This document shows, piece after piece, positions 45,316-54,800 of a stretch of DNA of 64,000 nucleotides (the first letter of the stretch is position 1; each line of letters opens with the position of its first letter). The position numbers and the translations under genes are program-made. Where the stretch lies: the NCBI RefSeq assembly GCF_001882345.1, contig NZ_MINL01000001.1, forward strand, positions 3,233,852 to 3,297,851, in the 5' to 3' direction. The DNA comes from Halomonas sp. QHL1 (GTDB taxonomy: Bacteria; Pseudomonadota; Gammaproteobacteria; Pseudomonadales; Halomonadaceae). The notes under the pieces were generated by a model. The model was given only the letters and a program-made list of their open reading frames with translations, made no database searches and was not told the DNA's origin.

Positions 45316-48300
45316 GCCAGTCAAAGCAACAAATGTACCGCCTTAACACGGGCGGCCGTATCGACCGCTCCCACACGTTGAGCTTCACCTTCAATGGCGA
45401 GCGTTACCAAGGGCATCCCGGGGATACCCTGGCCTCGGCGCTGCTGGCCAACGGCGTGGATATCGTCAACCGCAGCTTTAAATACTCGCGCCCCCGCGGC
45501 ATCGTCGCCGCAGGCGCCGAAGAGCCCAATGCCATCGTGCAGCTGGGCAGCACCGAAGCGGCCCAGGTACCCAACGTACGCGCCACCCAGCAGGCGCTGT
45601 ATGACGGCCTGACCGCCAGCAGCACCAACGGCTGGCCGAACGTACAACGCGACCTGATGGGCCTGATCGGCAAACTGAGCGGGCAGTTCATGCCGCCGGG
45701 GTTCTACTACAAGACCTTTATGGCGCCGGCCTCAATGTGGCTGACCTACGAGAAGTACATCCGTATGGCGGCTGGTCTGGGCTGCAGCCCCATGGAAGTT
45801 GATCCGGACAGCTATGATCACCTTCATCAACACTGCGATGTGCTGGTCGTTGGCGCTGGCGCCGCGGGTCTGGCGGCAGCGCTGGCCGCCGCGCGCAGCG
45901 GTGCACGGGTGATCGTTGCCGATGAGCAGGAGGAGATGGGGGGCTCACTACTGGATAGCCGCGAAACTCTGGATGGCAAGCCGGCAGACCAGTGGGTTGC
46001 TCGGGTGCTGGCAGAGTTAGCTGGCTGTGAGAACGTCACATTGCTGTCGCGCACTACGGCCAACGGCTATCACGATCACAATTTTGTGACGTTGCATGAG
46101 CGGCGTACCGAGCACTTGGGCGAAACAGCCCCAGTCGTCCATGGCCACCGCCAGGTGCGTTCCCGTATGCATCGAGTTCGCGTCGGTCAGGTAATCCTAA
46201 CCACAGGCGCCCACGAGCGGCCGCTGGTTTACGCGGGGAACGACGTTCCGGGCAATCTGTTGGCGGGCGCTGTCTCGACCTACATCCGCCGCTATGGCGT
46301 GGCGCCGGGCCGCAAGCTGGTGCTCTCGACCAGCAACGACTACGGCTACCGCGCTGCCCTGGACTGGAACGAGGCCGGCTGCGAGGTCGTCGCTGTCGTG
46401 GACGCCCGAGAGGCGCCGGCGGGCGACTGGGTGGATGCCACCCGTGCCCAGGGCATCAAGATTATTACTGGCAGCGCCGTTATAGAGGCGAAGGGCAGCA
46501 ACCGGGTCACCGCGGCACGGGTCGCCAAGATCGATATTGAGGCTTTCAAAGTCAGCGGCCCGGTTCAGGAGTTGGCCTGCGATACTATCGCCAGCTCCGG
46601 CGGTTACAGCCCGGTGATTCACTTGGCGTCCCACACTGGCGCGCGGCCTACCTGGCGCGACGATATTCTCGGCTTCGTACCGGGGCTGGTGAAGGGAGTT
46701 CAGGCCTGTGGCGGTGCCAATGGCTGCTACGCGCTGTGTGACGTGCTGGCGGAAGGTGTCGAGGCTGGTATCAAGGCGGCCGCCGCCATGGGTCATGCCG
46801 CCCAGACGGTCAGCCTGCCGAGCGCCGAGCAGCTTCAGCAAGGGCCTGCGGTGGCTCTCTTCCAGGTGCCTCACGAGAAGCCCACGCTGCGTGGTCCCAA
46901 ACAGCTCGTCGACCTGCAGAACGACGTCACCGCGGCGGGCATTGAGCTGGCGACCCGGGAAGGCTTCGAGTCCATCGAGCACATCAAGCGCTATACCGCG
47001 ATGGGCTTCGGTACGGACCAGGGCAAGCTTGGCAACATCAACGGCATGGCGATTGCGGCTCGTTGCCTGGGCCGCTCTATTCCAGAGGTGGGCACCACGG
47101 TATTCCGTCCCAACTACACCCCGGTCACCTTCGGCGCCATTGTTGGTCGCCACTGCCGTGACCTGTTCGATCCCGAACGCTACACCGCGCTTCACCAGTG
47201 GCACGTGGAGCGTGGCGCCGAGTTCGAGGACGTCGGTCAGTGGAAGCGCCCTTGGTACTACCCACAGAAGGTGAATGGCAAGGCCGAGACGATGCACGAG
47301 GCGGTGGCTCGCGAGTGTCTGGCCGTGCGCGAAAAGGTCGGTATCCTCGATGCCTCGACGCTTGGCAAAATCGATATTCAAGGGCCAGATGCGCGTGAAT
47401 TCCTGGCGCGGATTTACACCAACAAGTGGGAGAAATTGGCAGTCGGCAAGTGCCGCTACGGCCTGATGTGCAAAGATGACGGTATGGTCACCGACGACGG
47501 CGTGACCAGCTGTCTTGCTGAAAACCACTTTTTGATGACTACCACTACCGGTGGCGCTGCCGCGATCCTGGAATGGTTGGAATTATGGCATCAGACCGAG
47601 TGGCCGGAACTGGATGTCTACTTCTCTTCAGTGACTGACCACTGGGCCACCATGACCATCACTGGCCCGGAAGCGCGCAAGCTGCTCGCCGAGATCAGTG
47701 ACATTGATCTTGATCGAGATAGCTTTAAGTTTATGGATTGGCGGTCCGGGAAAGTGGGGGGGGTGCCTGCCCGAGTTTTTCGCATCTCCTTTACGGGCGA
47801 GCTGACCTTTGAGATCAACGTGCAAGCCAACTACGCCATGCACGTGTGGCAGACCCTGTTCAAGCATGGCGAGAAGTATGGTTTAACGCCCTATGGCACC
47901 GAAACCATGCACGTTCTGCGCGCTGAAAAAGGCTTTATTATCGTGGGCCAGGAAACCGACGGCTCCGTCACGCCGGAAGACCTGGGTATGCAGTGGGCGA
48001 TCGGCTACGACAAGCCCTACTCATGGATTGGTAAGCGGGCCCTGATACGCAGTGACACCAAGCGTGAGAACCGCAAGCAGCTGGTGGGACTCAGGCCGAA
48101 AGACCCGAAGGTGGTTCTCGAAGAGGGAGCCCAGATCGTGCTTGATCCCAAGCATGCGATCCCTATGCCGATGGTGGGTCATGTCACCTCCAGCTACTAC
48201 AGCCCGGTTCTGGATTCAGGCTTTGCGCTGGCGGTGGTGAAGGGCGGCCACCAGAAGCTGGGTGAGACGGTCTACCTGCCCATGGCGGATGGACAAACCC

Positions 48301-48362
48301 ATGAGGCTGAAATCGTCAGCACCATTTTCTACGACCCCAAGGGAGAGCGCCAAAATGTCTAA
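45312..48362 (+). CDS. soxA: Sarcosine oxidase alpha subunit
   Basis: This 1016-residue protein has an N-terminal ferredoxin-like/nitrite reductase-type region, a NAD-binding fold (CDVLVVGAGAAGLAAALAAA) and a C-terminal GcvT/folate-binding half (GILDASTLGKIDIQGPDARE, LTPYGTETMHVLRAEKGFII). It binds NAD and tetrahydrofolate and captures the released methyl group as methylene-THF. Long minus-strand frames opposite it are antisense shadows. Confidence 0.94.
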   Translation: MSQSKQQMYRLNTGGRIDRSHTLSFTFNGERYQGHPGDTLASALLANGVDIVNRSFKYSRPRGIVAAGAEEPNAIVQLGSTEAAQVPNVRATQQALYDGLTASSTNGWPNVQRDLMGLIGKLSGQFMPPGFYYKTFMAPASMWLTYEKYIRMAAGLGCSPMEVDPDSYDHLHQHCDVLVVGAGAAGLAAALAAARSGARVIVADEQEEMGGSLLDSRETLDGKPADQWVARVLAELAGCENVTLLSRTTANGYHDHNFVTLHERRTEHLGETAPVVHGHRQVRSRMHRVRVGQVILTTGAHERPLVYAGNDVPGNLLAGAVSTYIRRYGVAPGRKLVLSTSNDYGYRAALDWNEAGCEVVAVVDAREAPAGDWVDATRAQGIKIITGSAVIEAKGSNRVTAARVAKIDIEAFKVSGPVQELACDTIASSGGYSPVIHLASHTGARPTWRDDILGFVPGLVKGVQACGGANGCYALCDVLAEGVEAGIKAAAAMGHAAQTVSLPSAEQLQQGPAVALFQVPHEKPTLRGPKQLVDLQNDVTAAGIELATREGFESIEHIKRYTAMGFGTDQGKLGNINGMAIAARCLGRSIPEVGTTVFRPNYTPVTFGAIVGRHCRDLFDPERYTALHQWHVERGAEFEDVGQWKRPWYYPQKVNGKAETMHEAVARECLAVREKVGILDASTLGKIDIQGPDAREFLARIYTNKWEKLAVGKCRYGLMCKDDGMVTDDGVTSCLAENHFLMTTTTGGAAAILEWLELWHQTEWPELDVYFSSVTDHWATMTITGPEARKLLAEISDIDLDRDSFKFMDWRSGKVGGVPARVFRISFTGELTFEINVQANYAMHVWQTLFKHGEKYGLTPYGTETMHVLRAEKGFIIVGQETDGSVTPEDLGMQWAIGYDKPYSWIGKRALIRSDTKRENRKQLVGLRPKDPKVVLEEGAQIVLDPKHAIPMPMVGHVTSSYYSPVLDSGFALAVVKGGHQKLGETVYLPMADGQTHEAEIVSTIFYDPKGERQNV

Positions 48363-48990
48363 CGCAGCCACCTTCGACTCCCGTACTGATACCGCTATTC
48401 CGGTAGAGTCCCCGTTAGCCTATAGCTATCGTCGCAGCGGTGCGCCCCAGGCCGGCAGCCCAAGCTGGCTTCAGCTACGCGAGCGGGCAATGCTTGGGCA
48501 TTTGATCCTACGGGGCGGCGCCATCGTGCTCGATGAGGCGGTGCGCGACGTACTGGGAATCAGCTTGCCTGGACAACCCCAGGCCTTGGTACAAGATGCC
48601 AGCGGCGAGCGTTCTATTCAGTGGCTTTCCCCGGACGAGTGGCTGGTGATCGTGCCCGGCGGCGAGGAATTCCCGCTGGAGACGAAGCTGCGTGAGCATC
48701 TGGGGGATGCCCATTTCGCTATTAGTGATGTCAGCGGTGGTCAGACGTTGCTAGAGCTTTCCGGCGAAGCAGCCCGAGAGCTGTTGATGAAAACGGTGAT
48801 CTACGATGTTCATCCCAGCAATTTCCCGGTGGGAAAGGGTGTCACTACCGTCTTCGCCAAGGCGACCACTATCCTGCGTCGTCCCAGTGAAGAGCGCTGG
48901 GAGTTAGTGGTGCGACGCAGCTTTGCCGACTACTGCTACCGCTGGTTGCTGGATGCAGCGGCAGAGTATGGCGTCAATGTACAACAATAA
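48355..48990 (+). CDS. soxG: Sarcosine oxidase gamma subunit
   Basis: This 211-residue protein is of the SoxG family (GISLPGQPQALVQDASGERS, LSPDEWLVIVPGGEEFPLE), a GcvT-like structural subunit. Start 48355 overlaps the end of soxA by 8 bp, which fits translational coupling; the in-frame ATG at 48262 is inside soxA and is rejected. Confidence 0.92.
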   Translation: MSNAATFDSRTDTAIPVESPLAYSYRRSGAPQAGSPSWLQLRERAMLGHLILRGGAIVLDEAVRDVLGISLPGQPQALVQDASGERSIQWLSPDEWLVIVPGGEEFPLETKLREHLGDAHFAISDVSGGQTLLELSGEAARELLMKTVIYDVHPSNFPVGKGVTTVFAKATTILRRPSEERWELVVRRSFADYCYRWLLDAAAEYGVNVQQ

Positions 48991-49065
48991 GCGGGCAGGC
49001 CGGAACGCTGTTCCGGCCGCTATGATCTTCTGCAACGGTCTGCCGCTAACTGAGAAGCATGCACT

Positions 49066-49932
49066 ATGAGCCGAATGAGCGATACCTGGATCCTGGCCGC
49101 CCAATGCCCTAGTCGCCTGGGGACGGTGGACGTCGTCACACGCTTTCTAAAAGAGCAGCAGTGCTACATCACTGAACTCAACTCTTTCGATGATCGGCTA
49201 GGCGGGCGCTTTTTCATTCGCGCCGAGTTTCGCCCAGAGCAAGATGAGTTTCATGAAGAGCGCTTTCACACCGATTTTTCAGCGCGGGCAAACGAATTCG
49301 ATATGCAGTTCGAATTGACGGCCCCTGGCAAACGCACCGGCACCGTGATTATGGTCTCCAAGGCCGATCACTGCTTGAATGATCTGCTCTACCGTTATCG
49401 GACAGGACAGCTTCCTCTGGATATCAAAGCGGTGATTTCCAATCATCCTGATCTGGAGCCATTGGCAGCATGGCACGATTTGCCCTACCACTACCTGCCG
49501 ATCACGCCCGAGACGAAACTGCAGCAGGAGGCCCAGGTACGCGAAATCATCGCGGAAACCAACGCTGAACTGGTGGTGCTAGCAAGGTATATGCAGGTGC
49601 TTTCACCTTCCATGTGCGAGCTATTAGCCGGACGGGCGATCAATATTCACCACTCGCTGCTGCCCGGTTTTAAAGGCGCTAAGCCTTATCATCAGGCGTA
49701 TGAGAAAGGGGTTAAGTTGGTCGGGGCCACGGCCCACTACATTAATAATGACCTTGATGAAGGGCCAATTATTGCCCAAGGGGTCGAGCCCGTTGATCAC
49801 ACCCACTACCCAGAGGATCTGGTTGCCAAGGGGCGGGATATCGAGTGCCTGACTCTGGCTAGAGCGATTAGCTATCACTTGGAACGCCGCGTGTTCTTTT
49901 ATTCAGGGCGCACAGTCGTTTTTGGCAACTAG
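49066..49932 (+). CDS. purU: Formyltetrahydrofolate deformylase
   Basis: This 288-residue protein has an N-terminal ACT domain (ILAAQCPSRLGTVDVVTRFL) and a formyltransferase-fold C-terminal domain with INIHHSLLPGFKGAKPYHQA. It hydrolyses 10-formyl-THF to formate and THF and so recycles folate after methyl oxidation; the formate can go to Fds. It follows soxG by 75 bp. Start 49066 or 49075 is possible. Confidence 0.93.
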   Translation: MSRMSDTWILAAQCPSRLGTVDVVTRFLKEQQCYITELNSFDDRLGGRFFIRAEFRPEQDEFHEERFHTDFSARANEFDMQFELTAPGKRTGTVIMVSKADHCLNDLLYRYRTGQLPLDIKAVISNHPDLEPLAAWHDLPYHYLPITPETKLQQEAQVREIIAETNAELVVLARYMQVLSPSMCELLAGRAINIHHSLLPGFKGAKPYHQAYEKGVKLVGATAHYINNDLDEGPIIAQGVEPVDHTHYPEDLVAKGRDIECLTLARAISYHLERRVFFYSGRTVVFGN

Positions 49933-50244
49933 TTTTTTGGTAACTAGACTTTTTGTAATTAATGCTTGTTACCTGGTGCTTTTGTTAATAAACGCAAACA
50001 GTTTGAGCGCGCTTTTATAACTGGGTTGCTGTCGTTGCTAAGCTTTTCCCAAAGCGATATGTAACCCCTTATTATATGTAAGAAGTTATGTGTGATAAGT
50101 CGTGCCTAAAAGTACTGTTTTATAAATATAAAAATATCATCGATAAAAGATAGATTAGTTTTATTTACCATCACATTAATAACTTATATGAAATTGTCAG
50201 GCATCGCCTGATTTTCCCCTGTTTATACGTCAAGAGGTGCTCCA
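49933..50244. other. AT-rich purU-sdaA intergenic region
   Basis: These 312 bp are strongly AT-rich with no gene. A hairpin TCAGGC-ATC-GCCTGA (50197-50211), followed by TTTTCCCC, lies about 33 bp before sdaA and may be a terminator or leader element. No riboswitch consensus was recognised. Confidence 0.5.
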
Positions 50245-51627
50245 ATGCCTATCAGTGTTTTCGACCTTTTTAAGATTGGAGTAGGCCCCTCCAGTTCCCA
50301 TACCGTCGGGCCCATGCAGGCGGCTTTTAAGTATGTCACAACCCTGCGCGAAAACAGCCTGCTCGATGAGGTAGGGCATCTTGAAGTCCATCTTTATGGC
50401 TCGTTATCCGCCACAGGTATCGGACATGCCACCGATCACGCGATTATTATGGGATTGATGGGTGAACGCCCTAGCACAATAGATCCCTCGATTATTGAGC
50501 CAGCCATTCAGGCGCTTAAAGAGAGCCAGTCATTACAGCTTGGCCGACAAAAAGAAGTGACGTTTGTTTGGGAGAGTGACCTTTATTTTCATGAAGAGAG
50601 CTTGCCGCATCACCCTAATGCCATGAAGCTGGCGGCTTTTACGCATCAGGGCGACTTGGTGTATGAAAATACCTATTACTCGGTGGGCGGCGGCTTCGTG
50701 GTTGAACAGGCCCAGGTGGATATGCCGCTGGACGATTTGGGTGGCGTTACCATTCCTTACAACTTCGATACGGCAGACGAGCTCTTGGCGCTATGTAAAA
50801 AAGAGCAGCTAAGTGTCAGCCGGCTGATGCTGGAAAATGAGAAAGTATGGCGGACGGAGGAGGAGGTCAGAAACGAACTGTGGCGTATCTGGCAAGTGAT
50901 GTGTGAATGCATCGACAATGGATTAACCCACGAAGGGATACTGCCGGGGGGGTTAAAAGTTAAGCGTAGGGCTAAGTTACTTCACCAGCGTCTTCAAGCA
51001 GCAGAGCAGAACGATTGTCTGATAGCCTCAACCTTTTCAGCGATGGAGTGGGTGAACATTTTTGCCCTCGCCGTTAACGAAGAGAATGCCGCAGGGGGAC
51101 GCATGGTAACGGCGCCCACCAACGGCGCTGCAGGCATTATCCCAGCCGTTTTACACTACTATATGAAGTTTCAGCCCAACGCCTGTGAGAAAAACGTGGT
51201 GGATTTTTTGCTGGCGGCAGGCGCCATTGGCATCCTCTGTAAGAAAAATGCCTCGATCTCCGGCGCCGAAGTAGGCTGTCAAGGGGAGGTCGGATCGGCT
51301 TGTGCCATGGCAGCAGCTGGCTTGGCCGATGTAATGGGGGGAACACCCGAACAAGTCGAGCATGCGGCTGAAATCGGCTTGGAGCACAATTTAGGATTAA
51401 CCTGTGATCCCGTTGGAGGGTTGGTTCAAGTCCCTTGTATTGAGCGCAACGCTATCGCCACGGTAAAAGCGATCAATGCCGCTCAGATGGCATTACGCGG
51501 CGATGGGACTCACTTTATATCGTTAGATAAAGTGATTCGTACCATGCGCGATACAGGGAGAGACATGTTGGATAAGTATAAAGAAACATCCAAAGGCGGA
51601 TTAGCCGTTAATGCTATTGAGTGTTAA
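50245..51627 (+). CDS. sdaA: L-serine ammonia-lyase (Fe-S type)
   Basis: This 460-residue protein of the single-chain bacterial type begins [20 protein letters not shown] and has the catalytic-domain blocks [14 protein letters not shown] and [20 protein letters not shown], with Cys ligands for a 4Fe-4S cluster. It deaminates serine to pyruvate and ammonia. It completes the path betaine-glycine-serine-pyruvate. It is probably a separate transcription unit and is followed by a hairpin. Confidence 0.94.
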   Translation: MPISVFDLFKIGVGPSSSHTVGPMQAAFKYVTTLRENSLLDEVGHLEVHLYGSLSATGIGHATDHAIIMGLMGERPSTIDPSIIEPAIQALKESQSLQLGRQKEVTFVWESDLYFHEESLPHHPNAMKLAAFTHQGDLVYENTYYSVGGGFVVEQAQVDMPLDDLGGVTIPYNFDTADELLALCKKEQLSVSRLMLENEKVWRTEEEVRNELWRIWQVMCECIDNGLTHEGILPGGLKVKRRAKLLHQRLQAAEQNDCLIASTFSAMEWVNIFALAVNEENAAGGRMVTAPTNGAAGIIPAVLHYYMKFQPNACEKNVVDFLLAAGAIGILCKKNASISGAEVGCQGEVGSACAMAAAGLADVMGGTPEQVEHAAEIGLEHNLGLTCDPVGGLVQVPCIERNAIATVKAINAAQMALRGDGTHFISLDKVIRTMRDTGRDMLDKYKETSKGGLAVNAIEC

Positions 51628-51695
51628 TTGTAAGTAACTAGGTTTCCTGGTGATCAAGTGAAAAAAACCGGCAAGCTAGTAGACAAACAAACACA

Positions 51696-51731
51696 AAAAA
51701 GGCAGATCAGTAAGTAACTGATCTGCCTTTC
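51696..51731 (+). terminator. Terminator after sdaA
   Basis: A long stem AAAGGCAGATCAG / CTGATCTGCCTTT (about 51697-51730) with a short loop. It lies about 70 bp after sdaA, just before the tRNA-like fragment. Confidence 0.75.
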
Positions 51732-51738
51732 AAAATAT

Positions 51739-51778
51739 TGGTAACGGGGACCGGATTTGAACCGATGACGGTTATGAG
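51739..51778 (-). pseudogene. 3' fragment resembling initiator tRNA-fMet (probable att site)
   Basis: On the minus strand the stretch runs CTCATAACC, then GTCATCGGTTCAAATCCGG, TCCCCGTTACCA. It matches the 3' part of initiator tRNA-fMet from the CAT anticodon loop through the T-arm (GG-TTCAAAT-CC) to an encoded CCA. About six bases of the anticodon stem/variable loop are missing and there is no 5' half. It therefore cannot be a working tRNA. Its place beside a recombinase gene suggests one end of an integrative element. Confidence 0.6.
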
Positions 51779-51790
51779 ACTGATGATTTA

Positions 51791-51830
51791 AGGACATTTA
51801 TTTTGTCCTAAAATGGTTAAAAATGGCTTT
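51791..51830. repeat. Hairpin and 10-bp direct repeats upstream of the recombinase
   Basis: The inverted repeat AGGACA / TGTCCT (51791-51796, 51804-51809) is followed by AAATGGTTAA and AAATGGCTTT (51811-51820, 51821-51830), two copies with 10-bp period. Such short repeats beside an att-like site could be recombinase arm-type sites. Confidence 0.45.
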
Positions 51831-51887
51831 AAACCTTATGATAGAGCGGTTTTCGGCAAATGCCGCTTCTGGACGTAAGGGTTATTA

Positions 51888-54800
51888 ATGACACGGGAAG
51901 ACATTGGAGATTGTCACAGCCAGCAACTGGAAGCAGTGACCTTAAGTCTCGGGAAGCGGTATCGTAAGCTAGTCGCCTGGGCGCATGATGACGGTTTGCT
52001 CGATGTGCTACAGGTCATTTATCACGCCCTAGGACTAAGTCCCCGCAATGACGCGATTGCCAATCTTGTAAGGGAATGCTCTCACCCTGAGTCGGTCGAG
52101 ATTCTCTCGCTTTGGGCGGACGACCCGATAGTCAATGAACTGCAGCGGTTTACTAATCATTTCAATGCATCGCCAGACATCTCTCGTGACTACTCACAAG
52201 TACCTCATGTCGGCACCGTAGAACAAAACAAGCGTCAGTTTCAGGAAGGGGGTGTAAAAAATAAAACGTTTTTGATTACGTTGCTCACTAATCCGCTGGC
52301 TGATGGTAAGGCAAAGTCGACCGAAGGCTACCTGCTGTTTTGGCGTCGTCTTTTGCGTTTATGGTTTGTGGTGCACGCAGCACAGCGCATTGCTCATCAA
52401 AGATGTATCGCGGACCGCAATATCAGTGAAGTAAGCCGCTTTATGACCTTAGGGCCCTACGATGAAAAATGGCGTGTGATAGACGCGCTTTTAAGGCGGT
52501 GTCGCAGTTTTGTAGGGCAGCATGAGCCGACACTTGAGCGGGTTAACGATGCGTTCATTTTTGCCGCTGATGAGGTGCGTCTTGATTATCCTGATGACAA
52601 GAGCTACAGCCGCTTTTTCAACGCCATTACTGCTATTGCGCGTCAAGATGTTAATCCCATTAATCATGAGGCAATAGCATCACTCTTACGTATTGATCGG
52701 TTCTTGCCGTCTGCCGTCCCGTTGGTGCATCAAACTGATGAGCATAGTGAAGATACCGAGTACGAATTTTACGCGTATCCAAAAGAAGAAGATGCCGATC
52801 AAGACCCAGAGGATGAGGGGGTCTATGTTGCAAGGGTAGATCCCTCTGATAGCGATGCGGAACAACAATTAGCTAGCCGAAGCTATTTTGTACAAACGGC
52901 AGAAGCATCGCATTTTTTGCCATGGAGCTGGGAAAAGCTACTACCGCCAGAGCGAGAAAAGCTGCTTAGCTGGGTGGATCAATGTTTATTTTCAACAGAT
53001 GAGGTAGAGCAACTCGGCGCCGTGATGGTATGGCTATCAGTTCGCTTCTCACGCTCCCTCTATTTTGCTGCACAGTTTCAGATAGATGATGACTCGGGTG
53101 ATGAATGGACAGTGACACGTGATTTTTCATCGATAGCGCGGAAATCACCTCGACGTGGGAATGCCTGGCAACCCAATAGCGAATCACTCGACTATGTCCA
53201 CTCAATAAGAGAAGTGCTCTCCGTTGAACTGCCGGAACAGGTCACTGCGATCCTCCAGCGAGCCGCTAACGCGAAGCAAGCTTCGCTCGCCACGTTAGGG
53301 GATATGTGGGAGAACACTCTGCCTTTGGAACGTTGGTTTTATCAGCAGACCCAATTACATTTTCCCCGAGTAACAAGCGCTAAATTGGCGCAGGTCTGGG
53401 GACAAGCCGTCTTTGATAACACCCACGATCCCCATTTGGCGCGGCTTTTAACCGCTTACCCCAACGCAGGGTTGCCAGGCGCATGCAGCTATGCGACATG
53501 GGATATAACTGCGATTGAAAAAGGGCTGTCTCTATCGCTCTCCACCTCAACATCATTTCCCCCTTCCGTGAATCTGATTGGTAGCCGTCTCTCGCCAATC
53601 ACGACGGTGTTGCGTCAAGAGATTGCTAACGCCAGGGCAATGGTTGAAGACAGCGCCGATGGTGACCTCATTCACTATCACAACGTCCTGGCTCAATACT
53701 GTGTCATGGGACTTTATGCAGCCTCGGGCGGCCGATATCTTAAAGACCCATTTGAGTCGCTGGGACACTTCAACCAAGCAGCACGTTGTTTATATCTTAA
53801 CGATAAAATCGACCAAGGGCGCCGAAGTAGCCGGATGGTGCCGTTACCAGAAAGAGCGATTGAGCTGTTGCAGTGTTACGTGACGCATTTGCAATGGCTG
53901 GCTCAAACACTCAAAAGCGAAAACGCTGCGCTGGCAGGTGCGATACATCAAACGTTGGATAATAACGATGTACCAGCACTTCCGCTGTTCTTCTTGTTGG
54001 ATGATTCGCTGGTATGGCACTCCATGACAAGCACCGACGTGCCCGGGGTGCCTCTCTTTCAGTGGCCCTTGCCCGGCAACGTGTTTCGACATCGCTATGC
54101 CCAACAGCTGCGTTATTTGAAGGTGCCGGCAGAAGTGGTCGATGGGTGGATGGGGCATGCGGAGCGTAGTGTGGCGACCTACGGCGATTTTTCGCCGCGT
54201 TGCTGGACAGACGATGCGCACAGTTATGCCGATGCTGTGAACACCGCCTTTGATGAGTTAGGTTTTTGTCCTCCCACGCTGCCTTCGGTGTTGCCTGCAT
54301 TAACGCCTCCGCCGAGCAGTGCTACGGATGAGCACTATCAAAAGGCACTGGCGAACCGTCGGTTTGGTCAGTGCCAGCGAGAATACGAAAGACGCCAAAC
54401 GATGGTGCGAGAACGTAAAGCGGCTGAAGCGGATATCGCAATATATATGAGTCGCAGAGCATGGGAGGAGCTGACACAGGACGATATGGATGTGTTAGTT
54501 CAGCGTATGCTGCATCGAAGTGGTTCGGTGATACATACCTATGCATCGCTACGGTTGTCAGTGCTGTTGCGGTGCTTGAAAGAGGAAGGTAACCGGCACC
54601 AGCACGGTATCAGTAAGCGCGTGGCAGAGGCGTCGGCTGAAAAATCGTTACTGTCCAGCAAGGCTTCAGAGGCCCTTTTATTGTGGCCAGAGCTAAAGCG
54701 GTGGGCGGATAACATTCGAGCGAAAGTACTGAAAGCGCATTTTTCTAAATTGAGCGCTTTGAGCGTTGGGGCGCTTTTGTTGTGCTTAGAAAAACGCATT

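Noticed and set aside
46197-47528. Long 443-residue open frame on the minus strand opposite soxA
   Set aside because: It is an antisense shadow of a GC-rich gene; the plus-strand product is a clear sarcosine oxidase alpha subunit and the minus-strand text shows no family motif.
51739-51778. A functional tRNA gene at this place
   Set aside because: There is no 5' half, no D-arm and the anticodon stem is broken; only a 3' fragment exists.
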